A DNA stretch of 64,000 nucleotides, taken from the NCBI GenBank assembly GCA_963829845.1, contig CAWHKD010000029.1, forward strand, positions 1 to 64,000, written 5' to 3'. Made by a program: the position numbers and the translations under genes. The notes below the pieces were generated by a model. That model was not told the origin of the DNA and did no database searches. It saw nothing but the letters and a program-made list of their open reading frames with translations. The stretch is from Gaiellasilicea sp963829845 (GTDB taxonomy: Bacteria; Actinomycetota; Thermoleophilia; Gaiellales; Gaiellaceae). The stretch's first letter is position 1, and every line of letters starts with the position of its first letter. Shown piece by piece: positions 44,601 to 52,305 of this stretch.

Positions 44601-44810
44601 GCCCGCCGCCTCGGCGACGTCGCGCGCGTCGGCATCCTCCGGGAGCAGCACGACGAGCCCGCGCTCCAGCTGCTCGTGCAGCGTCGCGAGCAGCAGCGGC
44701 AGTACGGGCTCCGAGACGCGCGCACGGGACGGCAGCGCAGCGGCAAACGCCTGCAGGCGCTCCAGCGCGAGCAGCTCCCTGACGAACGAGTGCAGTACCG
44801 GACGGTCCAT
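41601..44810 (-). CDS. mfd: Transcription-repair coupling factor Mfd, 1069 aa
   Basis: Mfd displaces stalled RNA polymerase and recruits UvrA. In order: UvrB-homology N-terminal part, RNA polymerase-interacting CarD-like domain (SGDFIVHEDHGVGKLLGFET), SF2 translocase with Walker A VCGDVGFGKTEVAVRAAFAA, the DEEQ box in VILDEEQRFGV, SATPIPRTLHMSLSGLRDIS, and C-terminal TRCF region. Length is typical. ATG 44810 (MDRPVLHSFVRELLALE) was preferred over longer alternatives that would read through the hairpin at 44818. Gene lies 37 nt downstream of the ABC exporter pair. Confidence 0.95.
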   Translation of the reverse strand: MDRPVLHSFVRELLALERLQAFAAALPSRARVSEPVLPLLLATLHEQLERGLVVLLPEDADARDVAEAAGWFIGAENVALLPGRGVRWGSGLEPPPHLVGERARALDVLAGGGLVAASAIALAEGVPPLAARPEPLRLEVGSEPGLDGLAEHLALAGYERVERAEERGQFAVRGGLVDVFPTTGREPLRVELYGDEVEQVRAFSPFTQRALHPVDDAVVYPASERRADLSEPVLPDDEQPPLPEVPDDLVPVLERVPNFVWQPDEVRRVWTEEGLAEISLRGASELDPFPQAQPFTFEAQRPAIAARGLAEAENELNGFVNGGNRVVVAFPHAGEALRTDNLLKRADARILDAGQDLPEQPELLFAVASARRGFVWRELGLVLLPDTQVFRKRPPRADKRLGRALASFADLRSGDFIVHEDHGVGKLLGFETKEVAGVTRDYLFLAFRGEDRLYVPHEQLGKISKYIGAAAGAPALSKLGGKAWQNLKSRARESVQELATELIALYAQRQQAPGTAYELESEWLERLETEFPYRETEDQARAIEAVKEDLEAPRPMDRLVCGDVGFGKTEVAVRAAFAAAVNGKQTLVLCPTTILAEQHWNTFKARYRDFPVRVEMVSRFRKPAETKQILKDFAEGKIEVLVGTHRVLSRDVIPKDLGLVILDEEQRFGVAQKELLRSLRLEVDVLALSATPIPRTLHMSLSGLRDISIIETPPEGRRPIRTTVGEYDEELVKTALEREIERGGQAFYLHNRVETIEEAAEKLQQLCPKLRFIVAHGQMRERELEEKMHAFLRGDADVLVSTTIIESGIDIPQANTLIVERADVLGLSQLYQIRGRVGRSDVTAHAYLLYPDAMELSPEARARLSTLADHTELGAGFQIAMRDLEIRGAGDLLGAEQSGHVAALGFELYVEMLAEAVAELQGQRRLATRPVRVDARVDAYVPATYVASEALKIDIHRRLALAESDDELRELHAALEDRYGPVPEPVEHLFAIQEAKLKLARLGADYLIYRGGRATVGPLVLGSAELRALRDVSDTAVYTSAKREVSRRTDELEGAIELVDAIVTARQAA

Positions 44811-44817
44811 GACGACA

Positions 44818-44838
44818 GGCGGAAACCGGGTTTCCGCC
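44818..44838. repeat. Palindrome in the mfd leader
   Basis: GGCGGAAACC pairs with GGTTTCCGCC around a single G, between the ABC transporter stop (44848) and the mfd start (44810). The AAACC/GGTTT core resembles the GGGGGAAAC-GTTTCCCCC hairpins at 35 kb, with compensating changes in both arms. Confidence 0.8.
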
Positions 44839-44847
44839 ACCGCCATC

Positions 44848-46605
44848 CTAGTCGGCACGGGCCGGGCCGCCGCCGTGCCACGACTGCCAGAGGGAGGCGT
44901 ACGAGCCCTCGTGCGCGACGAGCTCGTCGTGGGTTCCCAGCTCGGTCAGCCTGCCGTCCTCGACGACCGCGACGCGGTCGGCGTCGTGCGCCGTCTGAAG
45001 CCGGTGCGCGATTGCGACGACGGTCCGCCCCTCGAGCACGGCTGCGAGCGACTGCTCGAGGTGGCGCGCGGCGCGCGGGTCGAGCAGCGAGGTCGCCTCG
45101 TCGAGGACGAGCGTGTGCGGGTCGGCGAGCACGAGCCGCGCGAGCGCGACCTGCTGTTGCTGCGGCGGCGACAGCGGGTGGCCACCGGCGCCGACGACGG
45201 TCTCGAGCCCGAGCGGCAGCGCCTCGAGCCACGGCCCCGCGTCGACCGCCTCGAGCGCCGCCCGAAGCTCCTGGTCGCTCGATTCGACCCGCGCGAGCCG
45301 CAGGTTGTCCGCGAGCGTCCCGACGAAGACGTGCTGCTCCTGCGTGACGAGCGCCACCTCCCGCCGTAGGGTCTCGAGCTCCAAATCCACGAGCCGGACG
45401 TCGCCGACATCGACGCGGCCGGTGCGCGGCGGATGGATCCCGGCCAGAAGCCGACCAAGCGTCGACTTGCCGGCGCCGGAAGGCCCGACGACCGCGATCC
45501 GCTCGCCGGGCTCGAGATCGAGGTCGAGGCCGTGGAGCACGTCGCGGTTCTGAACGTAGGCGTAGCGGACGTCCGAGGCGCGCAGCCGCTCGTGCCCAGG
45601 CTCCTCGCCGGTTGCCTGGCGGTCGTCGGGAACCCTGGTGACGCCGACGAGGCGGGCGAACGACGTCGCACCGACCTGGATCTCGTCGAGCCACGAGATC
45701 AGCCGGTCGACGGGATCGGCCAGCTGCTGCACATAGAGAACGACTGTCGTCACCTCGCCGATCGAGGCGTGCCCGGCGGAGACGAGCCAGCCGCCCCACA
45801 CGAGTGCCACCGCAACAGGCAGCACATAGGCGATCTCGATGGTCGGAAACAGGACACTGCGGAGAAACAGCGTCCGGCGCTCGGCCCGGTAAGCGTCGGC
45901 AAGGTCGGTGTCGATCTTCCTGACGCGGCGCCGGCCGAGCCCGAGCGCATCCACGGTGCGGCCGCCGTCGACCGTTTCCCCCACGGTGCCCGTCATCGTG
46001 GCGTACGCCGCCCGCTCCCAGAGGTACCCCGCCGGTGCGCGGCGCAGGTACCAGCGCGTCCCGATCAGGATCGCCGGCAGCCCGACCACACAGGACAGTG
46101 CCAAGACCGGGCTGACGACGACGGCCGCGACGACCGTCAGCAGGATGGTGACTGCGGAGATCAGCGTCTCGGGGATCGCGAAGCGCACCGTGCGCGCGAG
46201 CGTGTCGACGTCGGCTGTCGTGCGGGAGACGAGATCGCCTGTGCCCGCCCGCTCGACGACGGAGAGCGGCAGCGCGAGCACCTGGCGCATGAAGTCCTCG
46301 CGCAGATGCGCGAACACCCGCTCCGAGAGCACGAACGACGAGCGGCGCGCAAACCAGGTCAGCATCGTCTGCGCGACGACGGATACGACGAGAATTGCGA
46401 TCAGACGGTCGACGTACGCGGCCGTCGTGCCCTCCTCCACCGCCTCGACCAGCTCGCCGAGCAGGAACGGACCGACGAGGCCGGCGACGGCTGCGAGCGC
46501 GTTCAGAACGAGCACGACCGCCAGCGGCCGGCGATACAGGCGCAGCAGGACGGCCGCGTCGCCGCGCACCTCCGGCCCTTCCGCGATCGGCAACCGCTCA
46601 TTCAC
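44848..46605 (-). CDS. ABC exporter half-transporter with complete ATPase, 585 aa
   Basis: N-terminal six-helix ABC transmembrane domain (VVLVLNALAAVAGLVGPFLL and following) and a C-terminal nucleotide-binding domain with full motifs: GPSGAGKSTLGRLLAG Walker A, LSPPQQQQVALARLVLADP as a variant signature (LSPPQ rather than LSGGQ), VLDEATSLLDP Walker B plus Glu, and switch His in VAIAHRLQ. It is paired with the next gene as a heterodimer, the ATG lying in a 4-nt overlap. Substrate unknown; the family includes multidrug and lipid exporters. Confidence 0.9.
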   Translation of the reverse strand: MNERLPIAEGPEVRGDAAVLLRLYRRPLAVVLVLNALAAVAGLVGPFLLGELVEAVEEGTTAAYVDRLIAILVVSVVAQTMLTWFARRSSFVLSERVFAHLREDFMRQVLALPLSVVERAGTGDLVSRTTADVDTLARTVRFAIPETLISAVTILLTVVAAVVVSPVLALSCVVGLPAILIGTRWYLRRAPAGYLWERAAYATMTGTVGETVDGGRTVDALGLGRRRVRKIDTDLADAYRAERRTLFLRSVLFPTIEIAYVLPVAVALVWGGWLVSAGHASIGEVTTVVLYVQQLADPVDRLISWLDEIQVGATSFARLVGVTRVPDDRQATGEEPGHERLRASDVRYAYVQNRDVLHGLDLDLEPGERIAVVGPSGAGKSTLGRLLAGIHPPRTGRVDVGDVRLVDLELETLRREVALVTQEQHVFVGTLADNLRLARVESSDQELRAALEAVDAGPWLEALPLGLETVVGAGGHPLSPPQQQQVALARLVLADPHTLVLDEATSLLDPRAARHLEQSLAAVLEGRTVVAIAHRLQTAHDADRVAVVEDGRLTELGTHDELVAHEGSYASLWQSWHGGGPARAD

Positions 46606-48311
46606 GCGGCGTCCTCACGAGTGACCGCGAACCGATAGACGGGGTTCGACCTCAGAAGCTCACGATGCGTGCCCACGGCCGCGACGTGACCGTCCGCGAT
46701 GAAAACGACACGGTCGGCCTGGTCCAGGACGAGCGGGCTTGCGGTCATGACGACTGTCGTCCGCCCACGACGCTCCTCGTGCAGGCGGCGCGCGATTCGT
46801 GCCTCGGTGTGCGCGTCGACAGCGCTCGTAGGCTCGACGAGGACAAGGATCTCGGCGTCCGCGAGGAGGGCGCGGGCGAGGACGAGGCGCTGCCGCTGGC
46901 CGCCCGAGAACGAGCGCCCGCGCTCCTCCATGTGGCCGTCGAGCCCGTCCGGCAGCGAGTCGAGGACGTCCTCGGCGTTCGCGACCGCGATCGCCGCGAC
47001 CAGCTGCTCGTCCGACGCGCGACCCCACGGGTCGAGCTCCTCGCGCAGCGGGCCGGAGAAGAGCAGCGGATCCGTCTCGCTGACGACGACGCGCCGCCTC
47101 AGCTCCGTCAGCGGTAGCGTCGAGACCGGCACGCCGCCGAGCGTGACGACGCCGTCGTCGACGAAGCGGCCGAGCCGGTCCGCGATGCGGGCGCCCTCGT
47201 CGGCGCCGGGCGTGAAGACGCACGTGAGCAGGCCGGGTTCGACGACGAGGCCAGTCCGCTCGTCGGCCAGCAGCGCCCCCGGCGCCGGCTCGGCCACGGG
47301 CGCCGCGGGCGTGCCGACCGACGGCTCGATCCGGAGGATGGCGAGCATCCGCTGCGCGCCGACCAACGCGCGGGTGACCTTGTCGACCGCCTCGGCCGCG
47401 ACGCGCAACGGGATCACGAGGAAGGCGGCGTAGCCGTAGAAGGCGACGAGCTCCCCGGGGCTGATCTCACCCTCGATCGCAAGCCGCGCGCCGAGCCACG
47501 TGACGACCACGATGAAGACGCCCGGCAGGAGCACCTGTGCCGAGTCGAGCGTCGACTGTGGCAGGGCCACCAGGACGCCGGCGCGGCGGACTTCCTCCGA
47601 GCGGCGCCTGTACCGGTCGAGGAAGACGCGCTCTCCGCCGATGCCGCGCAGCACCCGCAGGCCGGCGACCGTGTCGGCCCCGACCGCCGTCAGGCGGCCC
47701 ACCTGCTCGCGCTGCTCGCGCTGCCGCGCCTGGAGCGGCCGGATCACCGTCGAGAGACTCGCAACGAGGATCGGGACCCCGACAAGGACGACGACGCCGA
47801 GCACCGTCGACGTGGACAGCAGCACCGCAGCGACGACGAAGTACGAGGCGATCGCACCCGCGAGCCGCGCGGTGATGTCGAACGCGCCGCCCGCCCGGAG
47901 CGCATCGTTCGAAACGGTCGCGACGATCTCGCCTGTCGTCAGGCGCGTTCGGATCGCGGGGCCGGTCAGGGCGGTGTGATGCGCGACGACCTGGATCATC
48001 CGGTAGCTCGCCTGCAGCCAGTTGCTGACCGCGACGCGGTGGCGAAGCGTGCCGGCGACCGCCTGGACGACGCCGAGCCCGAACAGCACGGCCGCCCAGG
48101 CGAGCAGGGCCTCCGTGTCACCGGTCGCGACTCCCTCGTCGATCGCGCGGCCGAGGACCCACGGCAGGAGCGCCTGCGCGAGCATCCAGACGATCCCGAA
48201 GGTCATCCCGAGCAGGAGGGTGCCGATCTGCCGACGGCCGATCCAGATCAGGAAGCGGGTCGGCGAGCGCGTGCCCGGAGTGCCGGGGTCGGCGAAGGGA
48301 AGCTGCTTCAT
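46602..48311 (-). CDS. ABC exporter half-transporter with degenerate ATPase motifs, 569 aa
   Basis: The N-terminal transmembrane domain is normal (LGMTFGIVWMLAQALLPWVL and onward). In the nucleotide-binding domain the Walker A is lost: LLTCVFTPGADEGARIADRL replaces GxxGxGKS/T, without the P-loop Lys. Walker B reads ILVLVEPTSAVD, with Val for the catalytic-site Asp. The signature SFSGGQRQRLVLARALL is intact, so its partner's ATP can be sandwiched at the other site. This gives one competent and one dead ATP site, more extreme than usual heterodimers. ATG 48311 was chosen. Confidence 0.88.
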   Translation of the reverse strand: MKQLPFADPGTPGTRSPTRFLIWIGRRQIGTLLLGMTFGIVWMLAQALLPWVLGRAIDEGVATGDTEALLAWAAVLFGLGVVQAVAGTLRHRVAVSNWLQASYRMIQVVAHHTALTGPAIRTRLTTGEIVATVSNDALRAGGAFDITARLAGAIASYFVVAAVLLSTSTVLGVVVLVGVPILVASLSTVIRPLQARQREQREQVGRLTAVGADTVAGLRVLRGIGGERVFLDRYRRRSEEVRRAGVLVALPQSTLDSAQVLLPGVFIVVVTWLGARLAIEGEISPGELVAFYGYAAFLVIPLRVAAEAVDKVTRALVGAQRMLAILRIEPSVGTPAAPVAEPAPGALLADERTGLVVEPGLLTCVFTPGADEGARIADRLGRFVDDGVVTLGGVPVSTLPLTELRRRVVVSETDPLLFSGPLREELDPWGRASDEQLVAAIAVANAEDVLDSLPDGLDGHMEERGRSFSGGQRQRLVLARALLADAEILVLVEPTSAVDAHTEARIARRLHEERRGRTTVVMTASPLVLDQADRVVFIADGHVAAVGTHRELLRSNPVYRFAVTREDAA

Positions 48312-48385
48312 CGGCGCGCCAGTGTATGCGGCGATCCGGAGAAATCGGCCATGATGAGCCCGTGGGCGACCGGAACCCGGAGTCG

Positions 48386-48817
48386 ATGACCGCGACGCAG
48401 CGCGACGCGCTTGCGACGGAGCTCGCCGAGCTCGAGGGGCCGAAGCGGGCGGAGCTGGTCGAGGCGATCGCCACCGCACGCGGCTTCGGCGACCTGTCCG
48501 AGAACTTTGCCTACCACGACGCGAAGAACGAGCAGGGCCTGCTCGAGCGGCGGATCGCGATCCTGCGGCACCGCGTCGAGAACGCCGTCATCGTCGAGCG
48601 TGCCGAGGACGGCGTCGTCGGCGTCGGCTCGGTCGTGGAGGTGGAGGACGAGAGCGGCGGGCGCTTCGAGGTCGAGATCTCGAGCGTCGCCGGCGGCGTC
48701 TCGACCGACTCGCCGCTCGGCGCCGCCCTCGTCGGCGCCAAGGTCGGCGACGCGGTCGAGGTCCAGGCGCCGAAGGGCTCCTGGACGGCTCGCGTGATCG
48801 CCGTCCGCTCCGCCTAG
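48386..48817 (+). CDS. greA: GreA-type transcription elongation factor, 143 aa
   Basis: A coiled-coil N-terminal half (TQRDALATELAELEGPKRAE, GDLSENFAYHDAKNEQGLLE with the acidic tip residues) and a C-terminal FKBP-like domain (VVGVGSVVEVEDESGGRFEV through SPLGAALVGAKVGDAVEVQA). Gre factors rescue backtracked RNA polymerase. ATG 48386 has GGAG 3 nt upstream; GTG 48362 in frame is an alternative start. Its TAG stop lies in the stem of the bidirectional terminator shared with pth. Confidence 0.9.
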   Translation: MTATQRDALATELAELEGPKRAELVEAIATARGFGDLSENFAYHDAKNEQGLLERRIAILRHRVENAVIVERAEDGVVGVGSVVEVEDESGGRFEVEISSVAGGVSTDSPLGAALVGAKVGDAVEVQAPKGSWTARVIAVRSA

Positions 48818-48866
48818 GAGGGTTTGGCGAAATGGCGGGCTGAGCCATTCCGCCAAAGCCTCCTAG
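48814..48866. terminator. Bidirectional terminator between greA and pth
   Basis: CTAGGAGGGTTTGGCG pairs with CGCCAAAGCCTCCTAG (one mismatch) and the pairing continues as AATGGC with GCCATT. The stem ends hold both stop codons, greA TAG at 48815-48817 and pth TAG on the other strand at 48863-48865. The stem is the same sequence as at 36337-36383. Confidence 0.88.
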
Positions 48867-49456
48867 TTGAAACGGCGCTGGGCTTCGTCGAGCCCCTCAC
48901 CCGCGAGCGTCTCGACGGCGTCGGCCGAGCGCGAGATCAACGTCTCGGCGTCCTCCTCGGGAGCGAACGGGCTCAGCACGTAGTCGGCGATCGGACGGCG
49001 GTCGCCACGTCCGGGGCGGCCGACGCCCGCCCGAACCCGGAGGAAATCCGCAGAGCCGAGCGCCTGCCTGACCGACCGGAGCCCGTTGTGGCCGGCGAGC
49101 CCGCCGCCGAGCCGGACCTGGATGCGGCCAGGTTCGAGGTCGACCTCGTCGTGCACAACGGCGATCTGCTCGGTCGGGAGCTTGAAGAACCGGGCGGCCG
49201 CGGCGAGCGAGTTGCCGGAGAGGTTCATGTAGGTCTCCGGCTTCAGGAGCGCCAGCTTCAGCTCGCCGACGCGGATCTCGGCGAGCTGGCCGGAGAACTT
49301 GGAGCGGAAGGAGCCGTCGTGCCGGCGTGCGAGCTCATCGATGACCATCCAGCCCGCGTTGTGCCGGTCCCGCGCGTGCTCGCGGCCTGGGTTGCCGAGT
49401 CCGACGACGAGCAGGTCCAGCGTCGAGGCGCTCTCGCCCCGACGGAAGAGGCGCAT
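48863..49456 (-). CDS. pth: Peptidyl-tRNA hydrolase, 197 aa
   Basis: Releases peptidyl groups from prematurely dropped tRNAs. Motifs: VVGLGNPGREHARDRHNAGW with the catalytic His, KPETYMNLSGNSL, VVHDEVDLEPG, GGLAGHNGLRSV and FLRVRAGVGRP. The ATG shares its first base with the stop of the rplY gene upstream (1-nt overlap). This rplY-pth pair is a classic bacterial neighbourhood. Confidence 0.95.
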   Translation of the reverse strand: MRLFRRGESASTLDLLVVGLGNPGREHARDRHNAGWMVIDELARRHDGSFRSKFSGQLAEIRVGELKLALLKPETYMNLSGNSLAAAARFFKLPTEQIAVVHDEVDLEPGRIQVRLGGGLAGHNGLRSVRQALGSADFLRVRAGVGRPGRGDRRPIADYVLSPFAPEEDAETLISRSADAVETLAGEGLDEAQRRFN

Positions 49457-50160
49457 TACTCCTCGGAGTCGGAGGAGCCGGACTCGGCCGCGGCCTCGCC
49501 CTCGGGCGCGTCGCCCTCGGCCTCGCCCTCGGGTGCCTCCTCGCCCTCGGCCAGCTCCTCGCCCTCCTCGGGCTCGGGCTCGACCTCGACGATCGGAGCG
49601 GAGACGGTCGCGATCACGGTCTCGTGCGGGTCGTCGAGGAACGTGACGCCCTCGACCGCGGGCAGGTCCTCCAGGCGGAGCGCACCGCCCATCTCGAGCC
49701 CGCTGACGTCGGCCTCGATCGACTCGGGCACTTCCATCGGCAGAGCCTCGATGTTGAGCGTGGTCGCAGGCTGGTTGAGGACGCCGCCCTCCTTGATGCC
49801 GGGCGCATCCTCGGCGCCCTGCAGGTGGACGTTGACGGTCGCCTGGATCGCGACGTCCAGACGCACTTCCTGCAGGTCGATGTGGCGGACGTGGCCGCGG
49901 ATCGGATCCCGCTGGTACTCCTTCAGGATCGACGGATGCGCGGTGCTCTGACCCTCGAGCACGACGTCGAGCACGGCGTGCAGCCCCGAGGGGCCGGTCA
50001 GGGCGAGGCGCAGCTCCCGCTCGCCGACGGCGAATGCCTTCGCAGTCGAGCGCCCGTAGAGGACGCCCGGAATGAAGCCCTGCTTGCGCAGGCGCCGAGA
50101 TTCGGGCGTGCCGAGCCCGTTGCGTTCCTTCACCTCGAGACGAAATCTGTCGCCGGCCAC
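49456..50160 (-). CDS. rplY: Ribosomal protein L25/CTC-type, 234 aa
   Basis: N-terminal L25 domain (RLEVKERNGLGTPESRRLRK, GFIPGVLYGRSTAKAF, HPSILKEYQRDPIRGHVRHI) followed by the TL5/CTC beta domain (NVHLQGAEDAPGIKEGGVL) and a Glu-rich acidic tail of about 40 residues. It binds 5S rRNA. The long acidic tail is a feature of actinobacterial CTC proteins. Confidence 0.92.
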   Translation of the reverse strand: MAGDRFRLEVKERNGLGTPESRRLRKQGFIPGVLYGRSTAKAFAVGERELRLALTGPSGLHAVLDVVLEGQSTAHPSILKEYQRDPIRGHVRHIDLQEVRLDVAIQATVNVHLQGAEDAPGIKEGGVLNQPATTLNIEALPMEVPESIEADVSGLEMGGALRLEDLPAVEGVTFLDDPHETVIATVSAPIVEVEPEPEEGEELAEGEEAPEGEAEGDAPEGEAAAESGSSDSEE

Positions 50161-50175
50161 GGCGGCGGATTGTAG

Positions 50176-50349
50176 CTACTTGACGTGAAAGTCGACGCCC
50201 AGGAGCAGGAACGGCCAGAGCAGGATCGCGAGCACGGCCGACAGGATCTGCTTCAGCGTGTCGAGGCTCTCGAGGTAGTCCTTCGAGGAGGCGAGGAAGA
50301 TCCCGATCGCGACGTAGATCAGGCCGAGGAACTTGCGCGGGATCAGCAT
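50176..50349 (-). CDS. Small membrane protein, 57 aa
   Basis: ATG 50349 encodes MLIPRKFLGLIYVAIGIFLA then a helical segment and a second hydrophobic stretch LSAVLAILLWPFLLLGVDFH. Family not recognised. It is followed by rplY with a 15-nt gap, so it may lead that transcript. The longer upstream open frame has no protein-like composition and was ignored. Confidence 0.6.
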   Translation of the reverse strand: MLIPRKFLGLIYVAIGIFLASSKDYLESLDTLKQILSAVLAILLWPFLLLGVDFHVK

Positions 50350-50463
50350 GGCGCGCGTTCCCGGCGGCCCGACTTTCACCCGCAGCCGCGGAGCTTCACG
50401 GCACGAATCGCGCGCCCGTTGTATCGTCGCCGCCGCGTCACAAGCAATACGAAGGGGGGTCGT

Positions 50464-51180
50464 ATGACCAAGCGCAGGAGCGTGCTCATGCTCGCGATCT
50501 GCACCCTGCTGCTCGCGCCCGCCGCGGCGTCCGCCGGCAAGGGTGACCAGGCAGCGAAGGGCGGGCAGAGCGCCCAGGCCGGCTGCAGCCTGCCGGAATC
50601 GAACGCCGAGGGCATCGTGATCCTCAGCAACTACTACCCGGGCTACTGGTGGGATCACACGGATCTCACGATCAGCGTCCAGGCTCACCCCAGCGCCGAG
50701 CAGGACCAGCTCGACGCGATCGACGCCGCCATCGCGACGTGGTCGGCGACGCTGGAGGACTGCTTCGACGGCCTGATCACGCTGACCCAGGTGGGCACGC
50801 GTCAGGAGGCGGACATCGTCGTCCACTACGTTCCGAGGGCCGGCGGCGTCGTCTTCGGCGGCTACGCCCTCTGCGGCGACCACGGCTGCCCGAACATCCT
50901 CGTCCGCTCGGACCTGCCGCCCAGCCTCGACCGCGACCCGTACGAGCCGGAGTACCTCGGCTGGGTGACGCTGCATGAGGTGGGCCACGCGCTCGGGCTC
51001 GGGCACGCGACGAATCTGCTCGAGAGCACCGATCTGATGGGATATGGCTGGCCGGACCTCGGCGACCCGGTCCTGTCCGATTGCGACATCGACGCGCTGG
51101 CGTTCGTCTTCGCCTGGGCAATCGAGGGCACCGAGCCGACGCCGCCGGGCACCGGGCCGTACGACTGCTCGCTCGACTAG
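50464..51180 (+). CDS. Secreted matrixin-like zinc metalloprotease, 238 aa
   Basis: Signal peptide RRSVLMLAICTLLLAPAAAS, then the catalytic domain with YLGWVTLHEVGHALGLGHAT (HExxHxxGxxH) and the Met-turn STDLMGYGW. These are the zinc ligands and Met-turn of metzincins of the matrixin/astacin-like group (Peptidase_M10). The ATG follows a strong AAGGGGGG ribosome site. Free-standing gene in a minus-strand region; its hairpin terminator is described separately. Confidence 0.88.
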   Translation: MTKRRSVLMLAICTLLLAPAAASAGKGDQAAKGGQSAQAGCSLPESNAEGIVILSNYYPGYWWDHTDLTISVQAHPSAEQDQLDAIDAAIATWSATLEDCFDGLITLTQVGTRQEADIVVHYVPRAGGVVFGGYALCGDHGCPNILVRSDLPPSLDRDPYEPEYLGWVTLHEVGHALGLGHATNLLESTDLMGYGWPDLGDPVLSDCDIDALAFVFAWAIEGTEPTPPGTGPYDCSLD

Positions 51181-51201
51181 CGCGAGGCGATCGAGAACGA
51201 T

Positions 51202-51228
51202 GAGCGTCCCGTCCCCGGCGGGGCGCTC
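51202..51228. terminator. Hairpin between the matrixin gene and prs
   Basis: GAGCGTCCCG pairs with CGGGGCGCTC (one G-T pair) around TCCCCGG, and an outer pairing GCGAGG/CCTCGC extends it. It lies in the 66-nt space between convergent stops at 51180 and 51247. Confidence 0.72.
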
Positions 51229-51246
51229 GTCCTCGACCTCGCCGGC

Positions 51247-52305
51247 TTAGAAGAGCTGGTTCTCGCCGGCGAAGATCGCGGAGACCGAATCGTCGGAGAA
51301 GACATTCTGAATCGTCTCCGCGAGCAGGCCTGAGATCGAGAGCACCTCGATGTTGTGGGGCTTGTTCAGCTCGTGGACCGGCACCGTGTCGGTGACCACG
51401 ACCTTCTCGAAGGCGCTCTCCTCGATCCGCTGCAGGGCCGGCTCGTTGAAGAGGGCGTGCGTCGCGCAGGCGATCACCCGTGTCGCACCCGCCTCGCGAA
51501 GCGCCTCGGCGCCCGCGCAGAGCGTGCCCGCGGTGTCGATGATGTCGTCGGTCATGACCGCGACCTTGCCGTCGACGTCGCCGATCACACCCGTCACCTT
51601 GGCCTGGTTGTGGCCGGGGCGCTCCTTGTTGAGGACGACGAGGCCGCCGCCGATCATCTCGGCGAACTTGCCGGCGAGCTTCGCGCGGCCGGTGTCCGGG
51701 GCGACGGCGACCCGCTCGACCTCCGTGCCGAGGTAGTCGCGGATGTGCTGGGCGAACATCGGCACGGCGACCATGTGGTCGACGGGGATCCGGAAGAAGC
51801 CCTGCACCTGACCCGCATGCAGGTCCATCGTGATCACGCGGTCGACGCCGGCGGTCTCGAGTAGGTCGGCGACGAGGCGTGCGGTGATCGGTTCGCGGGG
51901 CCGCGACTTCTTGTCCTGGCGCGCGTAGAAGTACCAGGGGATGACGGCGGTGATCCGCTTCGCGGAGGCGAGCTTCGCGGCGTTGACCATGATCAGCAGC
52001 TCCATCAGGTGCTCGCCGATCGAGGGCGCCGCGGTCTGGACGATGAACATGTCGGCGCCACGGACGGAGTCCTCGAAGCGGAAGTAGGGCGAGCCGTCGG
52101 CGAAGGTCGTGCGCTCGACCCGCGTCAGCTCGACCGCGAGATGGCCGGCGATCTTGGTCGCGAGCTCGGGGTGCGAGCTCCCGGAGACGACCGCGAGCCG
52201 CTTCTGCGGCGTCAGGGACACCTCGCGTCCTATGGCGAGCTGCGGTGCGGCGGACCCGGTTCCCTCGAGGCCGGGCAGCGTCTGCTCAATCGTTCCGCTT
52301 TCCAC
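51247..52305 (-). CDS. prs: Ribose-phosphate pyrophosphokinase, 352 aa
   Basis: Makes PRPP from ribose-5-phosphate and ATP. Motifs: KRLAVVSGSSHPELATKIAG, FSVRGADM-like DSVRGADMFIVQ, RPREPITARLVADLLETAGV, MDLHAGQVQGFF, and the PRPP loop VMTDDIIDTAGTL. The GTG at 52305 with AAGGAAGG upstream gives a 36-residue N-terminal extension before the usual start. It overlaps the glmU stop by about 20 nt, so glmU and prs are coupled, as in many bacteria. Confidence 0.93.
   Translation of the reverse strand: MESGTIEQTLPGLEGTGSAAPQLAIGREVSLTPQKRLAVVSGSSHPELATKIAGHLAVELTRVERTTFADGSPYFRFEDSVRGADMFIVQTAAPSIGEHLMELLIMVNAAKLASAKRITAVIPWYFYARQDKKSRPREPITARLVADLLETAGVDRVITMDLHAGQVQGFFRIPVDHMVAVPMFAQHIRDYLGTEVERVAVAPDTGRAKLAGKFAEMIGGGLVVLNKERPGHNQAKVTGVIGDVDGKVAVMTDDIIDTAGTLCAGAEALREAGATRVIACATHALFNEPALQRIEESAFEKVVVTDTVPVHELNKPHNIEVLSISGLLAETIQNVFSDDSVSAIFAGENQLF

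Noticed and set aside
44848..48311. Bacteriocin or siderophore export cluster around the ABC pair
   Set aside because: No biosynthetic or precursor genes lie near; only mfd and greA flank it.
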